Positions 25,239 through 32,125 of a stretch of 32,125 nt of DNA are shown one piece after another. The stretch's first letter is position 1; every line of letters begins with the position of its first letter. The notes beneath the pieces were generated by a model, which was given only the letters and a program-made list of their open reading frames with translations, had not been told where the DNA came from and ran no database searches. Source of the DNA: an uncultured Desulfobacteraceae bacterium (GTDB taxonomy: Bacteria; Desulfobacterota; Desulfobacteria; Desulfobacterales; Desulfatirhabdiaceae); the NCBI GenBank assembly GCA_903839535.1, contig CAIMCT010000136.1, forward strand, positions 1 through 32,125, given 5' to 3'. Made by a program: the position numbers and the translations under genes.

Positions 25239-25706
25239 ATGAAAAGAATGTTAATTATAGCAGGCATTGCAGCATTTTTGTCAATGGGTTGTTTTACGGG
25301 CTATGTCTGTGCAGGTGATGAAGGCACTAAGGATGAAGCCGTGGCTATGGTGAAAAAAGCCATCGAATACATCAAAGCCAACGGTAATGAAAAGGCTTTT
25401 GAAGAGATCAGCAATCTCAAGGGCAAGTTCATCGACCGGGATCTTTATGTGGTTGTCTATGACATGACCGCAAAATGCCTGGCGCACGGCCAAAAGAAGA
25501 ACATGGTCGGCAAGGAATTGATTGATTTTAAAGATACGGACGGTAAGGAATACATGAAAGAGCGCATAGATCTGATGAAAAAGCAGCCAAGCGCCTGGCA
25601 GAATTACAAGTTCATGAACCCTGTATCCAAACAGATCGAGCCCAAGTCCATGTACATAGAACGATCTGGCGATCTGATAGTTGGCTGCGGTATTTACCAG
25701 AAATAA
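25239..25706 (+). CDS. Secreted single-Cache-domain protein
   Basis: This 155-residue protein has a signal peptide (residues 1-25, ending VCA-GD) and one Cache-type ligand-binding domain: a long N-terminal helix with AVAMVKKAIEYIKANG, then a beta-sheet core with DLYVVVYDMTAKCLAHG, VGKELIDFKD and the C-terminal strand DLIVGCGIYQK. Free-standing periplasmic Cache proteins are thought to bind small ligands and may present them to membrane sensors. AAAAGGAGGGG lies before the ATG. The next gene is a chemoreceptor 115 bp downstream on the same strand, an obvious candidate partner. The ligand is unknown. Confidence 0.85.
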   Translation: MKRMLIIAGIAAFLSMGCFTGYVCAGDEGTKDEAVAMVKKAIEYIKANGNEKAFEEISNLKGKFIDRDLYVVVYDMTAKCLAHGQKKNMVGKELIDFKDTDGKEYMKERIDLMKKQPSAWQNYKFMNPVSKQIEPKSMYIERSGDLIVGCGIYQK

Positions 25707-25718
25707 TCGTAAAATGTA

Positions 25719-25740
25719 GGGGCGACCGGCCGGTCGCCCC
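25719..25740. repeat. 22-bp perfect palindrome GGGGCGACCGG/CCGGTCGCCCC
   Basis: It is preceded by GTA; a close relative occurs at 27959-27982. It lies 13 bp after the Cache gene stop. It could act as a hairpin that limits read-through, but no T-run follows. Confidence 0.7.
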
Positions 25741-25821
25741 CAAGCCTCACCCCGCCCCCTTATCGCTGAGATCGGGAATGAACGGCTACGAATAAGTCAA
25801 GATTACAAAAAGGATCATTTT

Positions 25822-27747
25822 ATGAAGCTCAGCACGAAAATATTTGCGGGATTCGGGATTGTTCTGTCCGTTGCCATGATACTGACGGGAACCTCCCTCT
25901 ACATCATGAAGGGTGTAGCCGGACAAGCCAGGATTTTATCGAATCAATACATGCCCGAAACGCAAATTGCCAGCAGTGTTGAGCGATCTGCATCCAAAGC
26001 CATTTCTGCAATGAACGAATTTGATGTCGCCTACGATGAATCTTTTCTGTCTGTTTCTCGTGAACACTTAAATAATGTGAAACAAAATCTTCAGGAAGCA
26101 GGGCGGTTGACTACCAAATTCCCGGAGTTGAAAGTTCTTAAAAAAAATGCCGCCAATGTCTCGGCTCGACTCCTGGAATATGAAACACTGATAACCGATA
26201 CGGAAAATACAGGAAAGGAAATTCAGGCTATCCGAATTAAACTCGAGTCCGCAGCTCAGGAGTTTATGAAGTCCTGCCTTGAATTCGTAGATGATCAAGC
26301 AGAAGAGATGACTGAAGGTATTAAACAAATAGGGGCGAATCCGGCATCCTTAAAAGAGCAATTTGAAAAGATCAGAGACATGGATGAATTGATACAGCTC
26401 GTTTATGTCATTCAGTTGGATACCTTGAAAGGCCAACTGATAATGGATCCGCAAATTATCGAAGAGTCAGCTAAAAAATTTGTGGAAATGGAAAACACAT
26501 TACTTGCAATCCAGAAAAAGACCACCAGCGACACCACTATATCACAACTGGAAGACATCAGAATGGCCGGTTCCAGTTATAAAACGAATATGAAAAAGCT
26601 TGTGACAAATTATGCTGCCTTGACCGATCTTGGTAAAAAGCGCAGCGTAACCGAAAATGCCGTTTTAACATCGGCCGAAACAATCGCTGTTGCAGGAATT
26701 GATGAAACCTTAAAGAGCGCCGCCAGTGTGGAGTACATTCTTAGCAGCTCCAGCAAAATTCTGCTTGTTGGCGGGATCATCGGCGTTTTAATCAGTCTGA
26801 CGCTGATTTTCATTATCACCCGAGGTATTACCAGGCCCATCGGATGGATCATCGAAGGTCTCAATGAGGGTGCGGATCAGGTGGCATCAGCATCCAGCGA
26901 GGTTTCTTCCGCCAGCCAGTCTCTGGCCGCAGGTGCATCGGAGCAGGCAGCCTCCATCGAAGAGACATCCTCCTCACTGAAAGCGATGTCCTCCGTGACA
27001 AAACAAAATGCAGAGAATGCTAGTCATGCGAATAGTCTCATGAAGAACGCCAACAATGTGGCGGCAATGGCCAATACATCCATGACGGAACTGACAGCAT
27101 CCATGAAAGAAATCTCCAAGGCAAGCAAAGAAACTTCCAAGATCGTCAAGACAATTGATGAAATCGCCTTTCAGACAAATCTTCTGGCCTTGAATGCCGC
27201 AGTTGAGGCGGCCAGGGCCGGAGTGGCTGGCGCCGGATTTGCTGTTGTCGCGGACAAAGTCCGGAATCTGGCCATGAGGGCATCCAAAGCCGCCATGAAT
27301 ACCTTTAGCCTGATTGAAGAAACAGACAAAAAGGTAAAGGATGGGGCTCTGCTGGTGGCAAGAACAGATGAAGCTTTTTCAGAGGTAGCCAAAAACACAA
27401 TCAAGGTTGGAGAACTGGTGGCGGAGATTACCGTAGCCTCCTCTGAACAAGCTCAGGGAATTGATCAGATTAACAATGCGGTAGCAGAGATGAACAAAGT
27501 AGTGCAGCAGAATGCGGCCAGTGCTGAAGAGTCTTCCTCTTCCGCCGAAGAAATGAACGCGCAAGCGGAAGAGATGAAAGGCATGGTGAACGAATTACTG
27601 GCGCTTGTGGAGGGAACATCCGCAAAAATTGATAGCTCCGGGAATTCTTTTGAACGTGCGGTTAAAGCTGTTTCCAGTCGTAGTAATCTTGCAATAACAA
27701 AGAAACCCAATAAAATTGGACTCTTCCTCCCTGATGACATGAAGTGA
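25822..27747 (+). CDS. Methyl-accepting chemotaxis protein with HBM-like periplasmic domain
   Basis: This 641-residue chemoreceptor has TM1 at about residues 7-30, a ~280-residue all-helical periplasmic region resembling a helical bimodular (HBM) sensor, TM2 at about 313-333, then ITRPIGWIIEGLNEGADQV, a very short HAMP-like link, and the coiled-coil signalling domain. The CheA/CheW-binding hairpin tip, DEIAFQTNLLALNAAVEAAR, lies at about 445-464. The likely adaptation-site region is rich in Glu, Gln and Ser. There is no C-terminal CheR-docking pentapeptide. It senses a small ligand, or the upstream secreted Cache protein, and feeds a Che phosphorelay that is not in the window. A close Shine-Dalgarno (AAAGGATC) precedes the ATG. 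Confidence 0.9.
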   Translation: MKLSTKIFAGFGIVLSVAMILTGTSLYIMKGVAGQARILSNQYMPETQIASSVERSASKAISAMNEFDVAYDESFLSVSREHLNNVKQNLQEAGRLTTKFPELKVLKKNAANVSARLLEYETLITDTENTGKEIQAIRIKLESAAQEFMKSCLEFVDDQAEEMTEGIKQIGANPASLKEQFEKIRDMDELIQLVYVIQLDTLKGQLIMDPQIIEESAKKFVEMENTLLAIQKKTTSDTTISQLEDIRMAGSSYKTNMKKLVTNYAALTDLGKKRSVTENAVLTSAETIAVAGIDETLKSAASVEYILSSSSKILLVGGIIGVLISLTLIFIITRGITRPIGWIIEGLNEGADQVASASSEVSSASQSLAAGASEQAASIEETSSSLKAMSSVTKQNAENASHANSLMKNANNVAAMANTSMTELTASMKEISKASKETSKIVKTIDEIAFQTNLLALNAAVEAARAGVAGAGFAVVADKVRNLAMRASKAAMNTFSLIEETDKKVKDGALLVARTDEAFSEVAKNTIKVGELVAEITVASSEQAQGIDQINNAVAEMNKVVQQNAASAEESSSSAEEMNAQAEEMKGMVNELLALVEGTSAKIDSSGNSFERAVKAVSSRSNLAITKKPNKIGLFLPDDMK

Positions 27748-28057
27748 AGCCAAATGCAGTGATTCCGCAGGACGATGCGCAGACATGGTCTCAAACGGTG
27801 CTCATCCATATCTGCTGACTTTAAAATTCGGTGTTGTCAACCGGATATTCAAGTTAATATTCATAGCAATTCGAATAATTATTGTTGAACTCGAAGGCTG
27901 TTTATCTCATACTGTTTTACCGTGAAAATACTTTTAAACCACGAAAGACACGAAACATGTAGGGGCGGCCGGTCGCCCCTACCACCCTTGCGTCTTCGCG
28001 TGAGAAATAATTTTCATTAATGGGGACGAACAACCCATTAATTATGAAGGTTTACTG
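27748..28057. other. Intergenic region with one palindromic repeat
   Basis: No gene is seen. It contains only the GTAGGGGCGGCCGGTCGCCC-type palindrome (27959-27982), with AT-rich sequence on either side. The preceding ACCACGAAAGACACGAAAC string looks like another short intergenic repeat. Confidence 0.5.
27959..27982. repeat. GTAGGGGCG/CGCCCCTAC palindrome
   Basis: Nine-bp perfect arms surround GCCGGT. This is the same family as 25719-25740; together they bracket the chemoreceptor gene. Confidence 0.7.
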
Positions 28058-28111
28058 TTGCTCTGCGGTGGAACAAAATGGTACAGGGTGTGGGGTGCAG
28101 CTTTTCTTTGC

Positions 28112-28529
28112 CTGCCACTTGATATCCGCCTCCCGGATAAAAACGGCCTTGACATATTAGGGGAAATGCTGATCATTGCCAATCCACCCAAAGTCATCAT
28201 GATGACGGCCTTTCAGGATATGGAAACCACAATTGAGGCGATGAAGTCAGGCGCTTATGAATATCTCAACAAGCCTCTGAACACCGGAGAAATCGAACGC
28301 ACTGTTGATCGCTCATTTCGATATAGCGGATATTGTGCGTAAGGGCCGCTTTCGGGAATACCTCTATTATCGGCTTAAATTTGTTTCCATTTTTGTTCCC
28401 CCGCTAAGAGACCGCGTATGTGATATTCCTGACCTGGAGCGGCATTTTCTGTAGAAGGCCGCCAGAGATTACTGCACAGAAGCTCAGCAATTCGAAGACG
28501 GCTTTATGGATGTACTCTGTAATTTTTAG
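28112..28529 (+). pseudogene. Decayed NtrC-type sigma-54 response regulator
   Basis: Two fragments of one family lie in different frames. Positions 28112-28310 encode the second half of a receiver domain (LDIRLPDKNGLDILGEM with the phospho-acceptor Asp, then MMTAFQDMETTIEAMKSGAY and YLNKPL with its Lys). Positions 28320-28526, shifted to another frame, encode the latter part of a sigma-54 AAA+ domain (DIADIVRKGRFREYLYYRL, then VPPLRDRVCDIPDLERHFL). An in-frame TAG at 28452-28454 then interrupts it before KAARDYC. The start of the receiver, the Walker A/GAFTGA part of the AAA+ domain and the DNA-binding domain are all missing. It is therefore a remnant with a large internal deletion, a frameshift and a nonsense codon. 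Confidence 0.8.
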
Positions 28530-28675
28530 ATAGTTTTGTTTATCTCCATTTATTATTTTATCATCATTAAATTCGGCATGTTATTTGCTTATTCATGTCA
28601 AAAGAGTGTTCTGAATCAGGGCGCCAACAATGGCGCGAAATAACAATCGAAAAAGCTGTGCAAAGGAGATGTGCG

Positions 28676-30241
28676 ATGACAACAAGTTTAAATCTTCCTG
28701 AAATATTCAATGCTGCGGATCATTTTGTGGACCGGCATATTCGTGAAGGCCGGGGCGAACGAACCGCAATACTCTGCAATGATTGCTCCTACACATACGC
28801 CGATGTTCAAGCGGGAATGAACAGGGTCGGAAATGGCTTAAAATCCCTGGGTGTTCGAATGGAAGAGCGGATTGCGGTGCTGCTGCATGACACGGAGATA
28901 TATTCTCAGGTTTTTTTCGGCGCAATCAAGATAGGCGCAGTTCCCATCTGTCTTAATACCCTGATGCGCCCCAAGGACTATCAGTATTTCCTGAACGACA
29001 GCCGGGCGCGGGTCCTGATTGTCGAATCTACGCTCTGGGAGCTTGTTGAGCCGCTTAGAGACAGCCTGATTCATCTGGAGCATGTCATTGTGACCAATGG
29101 TCCGGCACCAGACGCAACCCTTGCTTATGAAGAATGGGTCTCTGGCCAGTCATCGGATCTTTCTCCGGCGCCCACCACTCCGGATGACCCATGTTTCTGG
29201 CTTTACAGCTCGGGTACAACAGGGCAGTCCAAAGGGACAGTTCATTTGCAGCATGACATGGTTTATGCTGCAGAAACTTACGGAAAACAGGTTCTGGGCG
29301 TTCAGGAAAGCGACATCTGTTTTTCGGCAGCCAAACTTTTTTTTGCTTATGGCCTGGGAAACGGTCTCTATTTTCCCTTCCATGTCGGCGGAACCGCGGT
29401 ATATCTTCCAGGCCGACCTACTCCAGATGCAGTATCCGATATCATTAGCCGTTATCGACCCACGCTTTTTTTCGGAGTCCCAACGCTTTTCAGCAATATG
29501 CTGGTTGCCGAAGGAGGGGATATGAAAGGCGTGCGGCTTTGTGTGTCAGCCGGCGAGGCTCTTCCACCGGACATCTTGAAACGGTGGGAAAAACGATTCG
29601 GAGTCGCCATATTGGACGGTATCGGATCAACGGAAATGGCCCACATTTTTATTTCCAACCGGATCGGGGACATTCAGCCTGGCAGTACTGGGCTTCCGGT
29701 TCCAGGATATGAGGCTAAAATTGTCGATGAAAATCTGAATCCTGTTGTGGAAGGTGATATCGGCACCCTTCTGGTCAAAGGAGACAGCTCCGCTGCATAT
29801 TATTGGAACAAACACGAGAAAACCAAAGAAACAATGCTCGGAGCCTGGCTGAACACCGGGGATAAATTCTATAAAAACGAAAAAGGATATTATTATTATG
29901 TTGGCCGCTCAAACGACATGCTGAAAGTAGGCGGCATATGGGTGTCTCCCATAGAGGTGGAAGCCTGCCTGACCGAACACCCTGCAGTCCTTGAATGCGC
30001 AGTTGTCGGGGCTGCTGATGAAGACAGGCTGATAAAGCCCAGGGCATTTGTTGTCTTGCAGAAAGGATATGTGGCGTCAAAAGATATGGAAAAGGAACTC
30101 AAGGCTCATGTGAAAGGATCTTTGGCCCCCTACAAATATCCGAGATGGATTAATTTCGTAGAGGATCTGCCGAAAACCGCAACTGGCAAGATCAAGCGCT
30201 TCGTCCTGAAAAATGCCGATGATTCGGACAAGCCTTCCTGA
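28676..30241 (+). CDS. Benzoate-CoA ligase family protein
   Basis: This 521-residue acyl-adenylate-forming enzyme activates a carboxylic acid, probably benzoate or a hydroxybenzoate, to its CoA thioester using ATP. The P-loop is YSSGTTGQSKG (177-187). KLFFAYGLGNGLYFPFHVGG (220-239) and GIGSTEMAHIFISN (315-328) are hallmarks of the benzoate-CoA ligase subgroup. TGD (394-396), GRSNDMLKVGG (410-420) and the catalytic Lys 505 in PKTATGK complete the set. The start is the ATG at 28676 (AAGGAGATG upstream); an ATG at 28595 would add 27 unlikely residues. No other aromatic-degradation gene is adjacent. The exact substrate is not readable from sequence. Confidence 0.88.
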   Translation: MTTSLNLPEIFNAADHFVDRHIREGRGERTAILCNDCSYTYADVQAGMNRVGNGLKSLGVRMEERIAVLLHDTEIYSQVFFGAIKIGAVPICLNTLMRPKDYQYFLNDSRARVLIVESTLWELVEPLRDSLIHLEHVIVTNGPAPDATLAYEEWVSGQSSDLSPAPTTPDDPCFWLYSSGTTGQSKGTVHLQHDMVYAAETYGKQVLGVQESDICFSAAKLFFAYGLGNGLYFPFHVGGTAVYLPGRPTPDAVSDIISRYRPTLFFGVPTLFSNMLVAEGGDMKGVRLCVSAGEALPPDILKRWEKRFGVAILDGIGSTEMAHIFISNRIGDIQPGSTGLPVPGYEAKIVDENLNPVVEGDIGTLLVKGDSSAAYYWNKHEKTKETMLGAWLNTGDKFYKNEKGYYYYVGRSNDMLKVGGIWVSPIEVEACLTEHPAVLECAVVGAADEDRLIKPRAFVVLQKGYVASKDMEKELKAHVKGSLAPYKYPRWINFVEDLPKTATGKIKRFVLKNADDSDKPS

Positions 30242-30352
30242 ATCCATCGGATCAGACATAAGCATGCCTGATTCTACCGGATTTTATTTGATAGCATTTT
30301 GGAGTTCAAAACCGAATGTTTACATACTGTGAACGGGCATAGTCCATGATTT

Positions 30353-30393
30353 CCATGCAGTTCCCTCCCCCAGCGGGGGAGGGAACTGCATGG
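30353..30393. terminator. 41-nt perfect hairpin between convergent genes (possible bidirectional terminator)
   Basis: Nineteen-bp perfect arms, CCATGCAGTTCCCTCCCCC and its complement, flank the loop AGC. It lies 112 bp after the ligase stop and 59 bp after the end of the convergent repeat-protein gene. No T-run follows on either strand, so it may be a repeat (its core resembles 11910-12039) rather than a true intrinsic terminator. Confidence 0.5.
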
Positions 30394-30451
30394 TGGGTTC
30401 TTCGCCCTGGCGGATCAAGGCGCAATCACAAGATTATAGCCAAACAGGTGA

Positions 30452-32125
30452 TTATATCCCTCCATAATGTCCAAGAGTGAATACCGTCGGTATATTAATT
30501 GTTCCACCCGTACTTTCCGTTAGATTTGTGACGACCACAATTGGCGAACCAATGGAAAATTCATAAGTGACAGGAGTACCACTTGGGAAGCGATTCCTGA
30601 GGTCGTTCCCTTCGATTGTGGTTGTGCCATGATTATTAAGTTTCAGCGCTATGGCGCTTCCAGATTCGGGAATCAAAATTCCGCCCCCATCCCTGGCAGT
30701 AATGGTGATACTGGCTCCACCTGCCGGAATGCCACCGGACATATCCGTGATTCGAATGGTACTCAGGTCACTGACATAGTTGGTAGTATAGTTGGTTATC
30801 CCACTGGTGTGAACCGTTGGAATATTGATGCTGCCGTCCGTGCTGCTCTTGACATTGGTGATCACGACCTTTGATGAATCGACGGTGAACTGATATGTCA
30901 TGGGTGTACCGGAAGAGAATCGGCTGCCCAGCTCTGCACCTGTGATCGTTACCGTTTCATAATTGAAAATTTTATACGAACTGACAGACACAGACTCGGG
31001 AATTTCCGTTCCGGAAACATCCCATGCTCTTACGCTGATAGCAGCTCCGTCTGTATCTAATGTACCTGAAAAATCAGAAATATAGATGGTATTTCTGTAT
31101 CCAATGGAGTTTGAGACAAAACTGCTGACCCCAACCGTATAAACGGTTGGAATGTTCAGAGTTCCATCACTGCTGTTTTTCACATTCGAAATAACCAGTT
31201 TCGGTGAGGCTATGGTAAACTGATATGTCATGGGCACACCCGTTAGAAAACGGGCCGGAAGTGATGATCCGGCAATGGTGGTTGTGCCATGGCTGTAAAG
31301 TTTCAAAGGCGTTGCAGATGCTGATTCCGGAATGGCCTTACCGGATGCATCCCAAGCCGTAATGGTAATCGTAATGCCACTGCCGTCAATGGTACCTGAC
31401 ATGTCCGTCACTTTAAGGGTGTTTCTGGTACCGATGGAGTTTGAAACAAAGTCGCTTAGCCCGTTTGAATAAATGATGGGTACCTTAACTGCGCCATCAA
31501 TGCTGTTATTGACATTGGTGATAAACATTTTCGCAGATTCAACTGAAAAGGAATATGCGGCAGGAGCGCCATCAGGGAATCTGTCCTCGAGATCCCTACC
31601 CAAAACACTGGACGTTCCATGATTGTAAATGGATAACGGCGGGGCATATCCGGCTTCTGTAAGCTGCTTTCCGTCTTTATCCCATGCACTAACAGTGACA
31701 ACCATGCCGCCATTAGGAAGCAGACCCGACATATCTGTAATCTTGACCACATCCATTGCATTGATTGAATTTGAGCCAATTATTGGTGTTTTAGCACTGG
31801 GGGTAACACTGTTGGATGCAGTTGATGGCGGACTGATTCCGGCGGCATTGGTGGCTGTGACCGTGAAGGTATAGGGTGTGTCATTGATAAGTCCAGTAAT
31901 CGTAATTGGGCTGGCGCTACCAGTGGCTGTTTTCCCACCTGGGTTTGATGTTACCGTATAGCCGGTGATTGAGCTTCCGCCGTTAGAAGCCGGTGGCGTA
32001 AAGCTGACCGTTGCCTGTGCATTACCCGCAGTAGCTGTACCGATGGTTGGCGCTCCTGGAACGGTGCATGGGGTAACACTGTTGGATAAAGCTGATGGCG
32101 CACTGCTTCCGCCTGCATTGGTGGC
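30452..32125 (-). CDS. Large FN3/tandem-repeat protein, C-terminal part (runs off window)
   Basis: The frame is open from the window edge to a stop at 30452; 557 residues are visible and the start lies beyond 32125. An internal ATG at 31756 is not the start, because the frame continues upstream into fibronectin type III-like sequence (PTIGTATAGNAQATVSFTPP, GYTVTSNPGG, YTFTVTATNAAG at about 31806-32065, with the end of another such unit at the edge). It is followed by four tandem domains of exactly 110 residues, each opening with (I/V)(T/S)D(M/F)SG and holding a HGTTTI-type stretch, R-F-x-x-G-x-P, YxFxxxS, and IPT(V)xT. I do not recognise this 110-residue domain. It is Ser/Thr/Gly-rich and almost Cys-free, suggesting an extracellular beta-sandwich. 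No C-terminal anchor is evident. Confidence 0.8.
   Translation of the reverse strand, partial: ATNAGGSSAPSALSNSVTPCTVPGAPTIGTATAGNAQATVSFTPPASNGGSSITGYTVTSNPGGKTATGSASPITITGLINDTPYTFTVTATNAAGISPPSTASNSVTPSAKTPIIGSNSINAMDVVKITDMSGLLPNGGMVVTVSAWDKDGKQLTEAGYAPPLSIYNHGTSSVLGRDLEDRFPDGAPAAYSFSVESAKMFITNVNNSIDGAVKVPIIYSNGLSDFVSNSIGTRNTLKVTDMSGTIDGSGITITITAWDASGKAIPESASATPLKLYSHGTTTIAGSSLPARFLTGVPMTYQFTIASPKLVISNVKNSSDGTLNIPTVYTVGVSSFVSNSIGYRNTIYISDFSGTLDTDGAAISVRAWDVSGTEIPESVSVSSYKIFNYETVTITGAELGSRFSSGTPMTYQFTVDSSKVVITNVKSSTDGSINIPTVHTSGITNYTTNYVSDLSTIRITDMSGGIPAGGASITITARDGGGILIPESGSAIALKLNNHGTTTIEGNDLRNRFPSGTPVTYEFSIGSPIVVVTNLTESTGGTINIPTVFTLGHYGGI
30455..31753 (-). repeat. Four 330-bp tandem protein repeats
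   Basis: The TDMS/SDFS motif recurs at residues 7, 117, 227 and 337 counted from the internal Met at 31756: a strict 110-codon period with no indels. Repeats 1 to 3 end in a VSNSIGxRN-type or related junction; the fourth ends early at FTLGHYGGI. Repeats have diverged in sequence but not in length. Confidence 0.9.

Noticed and set aside
28452-28454. In-frame TAG in the NtrC remnant as a possible pyrrolysine codon
   Set aside because: The gene is already broken by an internal deletion and frameshift, and TAG is used as an ordinary stop by the DUF362, alpha and beta genes here. A nonsense mutation is the simpler reading.

Overview
The window looks like part of a chromosome from an anaerobic, Gram-negative, Desulfobacterota-like (sulfate-reducer type) bacterium. 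This is an inference from gene content: an oxygen-sensitive multi-subunit 2-oxoacid oxidoreductase, ferredoxin-domain proteins, a benzoate-CoA-ligase-type enzyme, a bacteriohemerythrin, a multi-receiver phosphorelay kinase, outer-membrane proteins (omptin, two-partner-secretion adhesin remnant) and a probable selenoprotein. Many short GC-rich palindromic repeats lie between genes, and a few lie inside them. No rRNA, tRNA or CRISPR array was seen.

Left end (1-5.3 kb): a worn, accessory-looking zone. It holds a 5'-truncated filamentous-hemagglutinin-type adhesin, a C-terminal stub of an integron-type tyrosine recombinase, a DUF362/ferredoxin protein, an omptin-family outer membrane protease preceded by four copies of an 11-bp repeat that duplicates its Shine-Dalgarno, and a small unknown gene followed by an attC-like site (possible solitary integron cassette).

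Minus-strand redox operon (5.3-11.0 kb): transcribed right to left are an ArsS-family radical SAM gene and then the gamma, NAD(P)H-FAD/ferredoxin fusion, alpha and beta genes of a 2-oxoacid:acceptor oxidoreductase. The ArsS frame stops at an opal codon exactly where this family often carries selenocysteine, and a bSECIS-like hairpin follows, so it is probably a selenoprotein 22 residues longer than the plain reading frame.

Central plus-strand block (11.2-21.4 kb): a nucleotidyltransferase-HEPN fusion, a D-Ala-D-Ala carboxypeptidase with a repetitive Lys/Ala/Pro linker, then three RNA-handling genes in a row: a five-domain S1 protein, an RhlB-like DEAD-box helicase and an HrpA DEAH helicase. 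HrpA carries a palindromic repeat translated in frame.

Signalling block (21.7-27.7 kb): bacteriohemerythrin, a REC-REC-HisKA-HATPase-REC-REC-Hpt hybrid kinase, a secreted single-Cache protein and an HBM-type methyl-accepting chemotaxis protein, all on the plus strand. They plausibly form a redox/ligand-sensing group.

Right end (28-32.1 kb): debris of an NtrC-type sigma-54 activator, a benzoate-CoA-ligase family gene and, convergent to it across a 41-nt perfect hairpin, the C-terminal part of a large secreted-looking protein. Its visible portion is FN3-type sequence followed by four tandem domains of exactly 110 residues each; the gene runs off the window.
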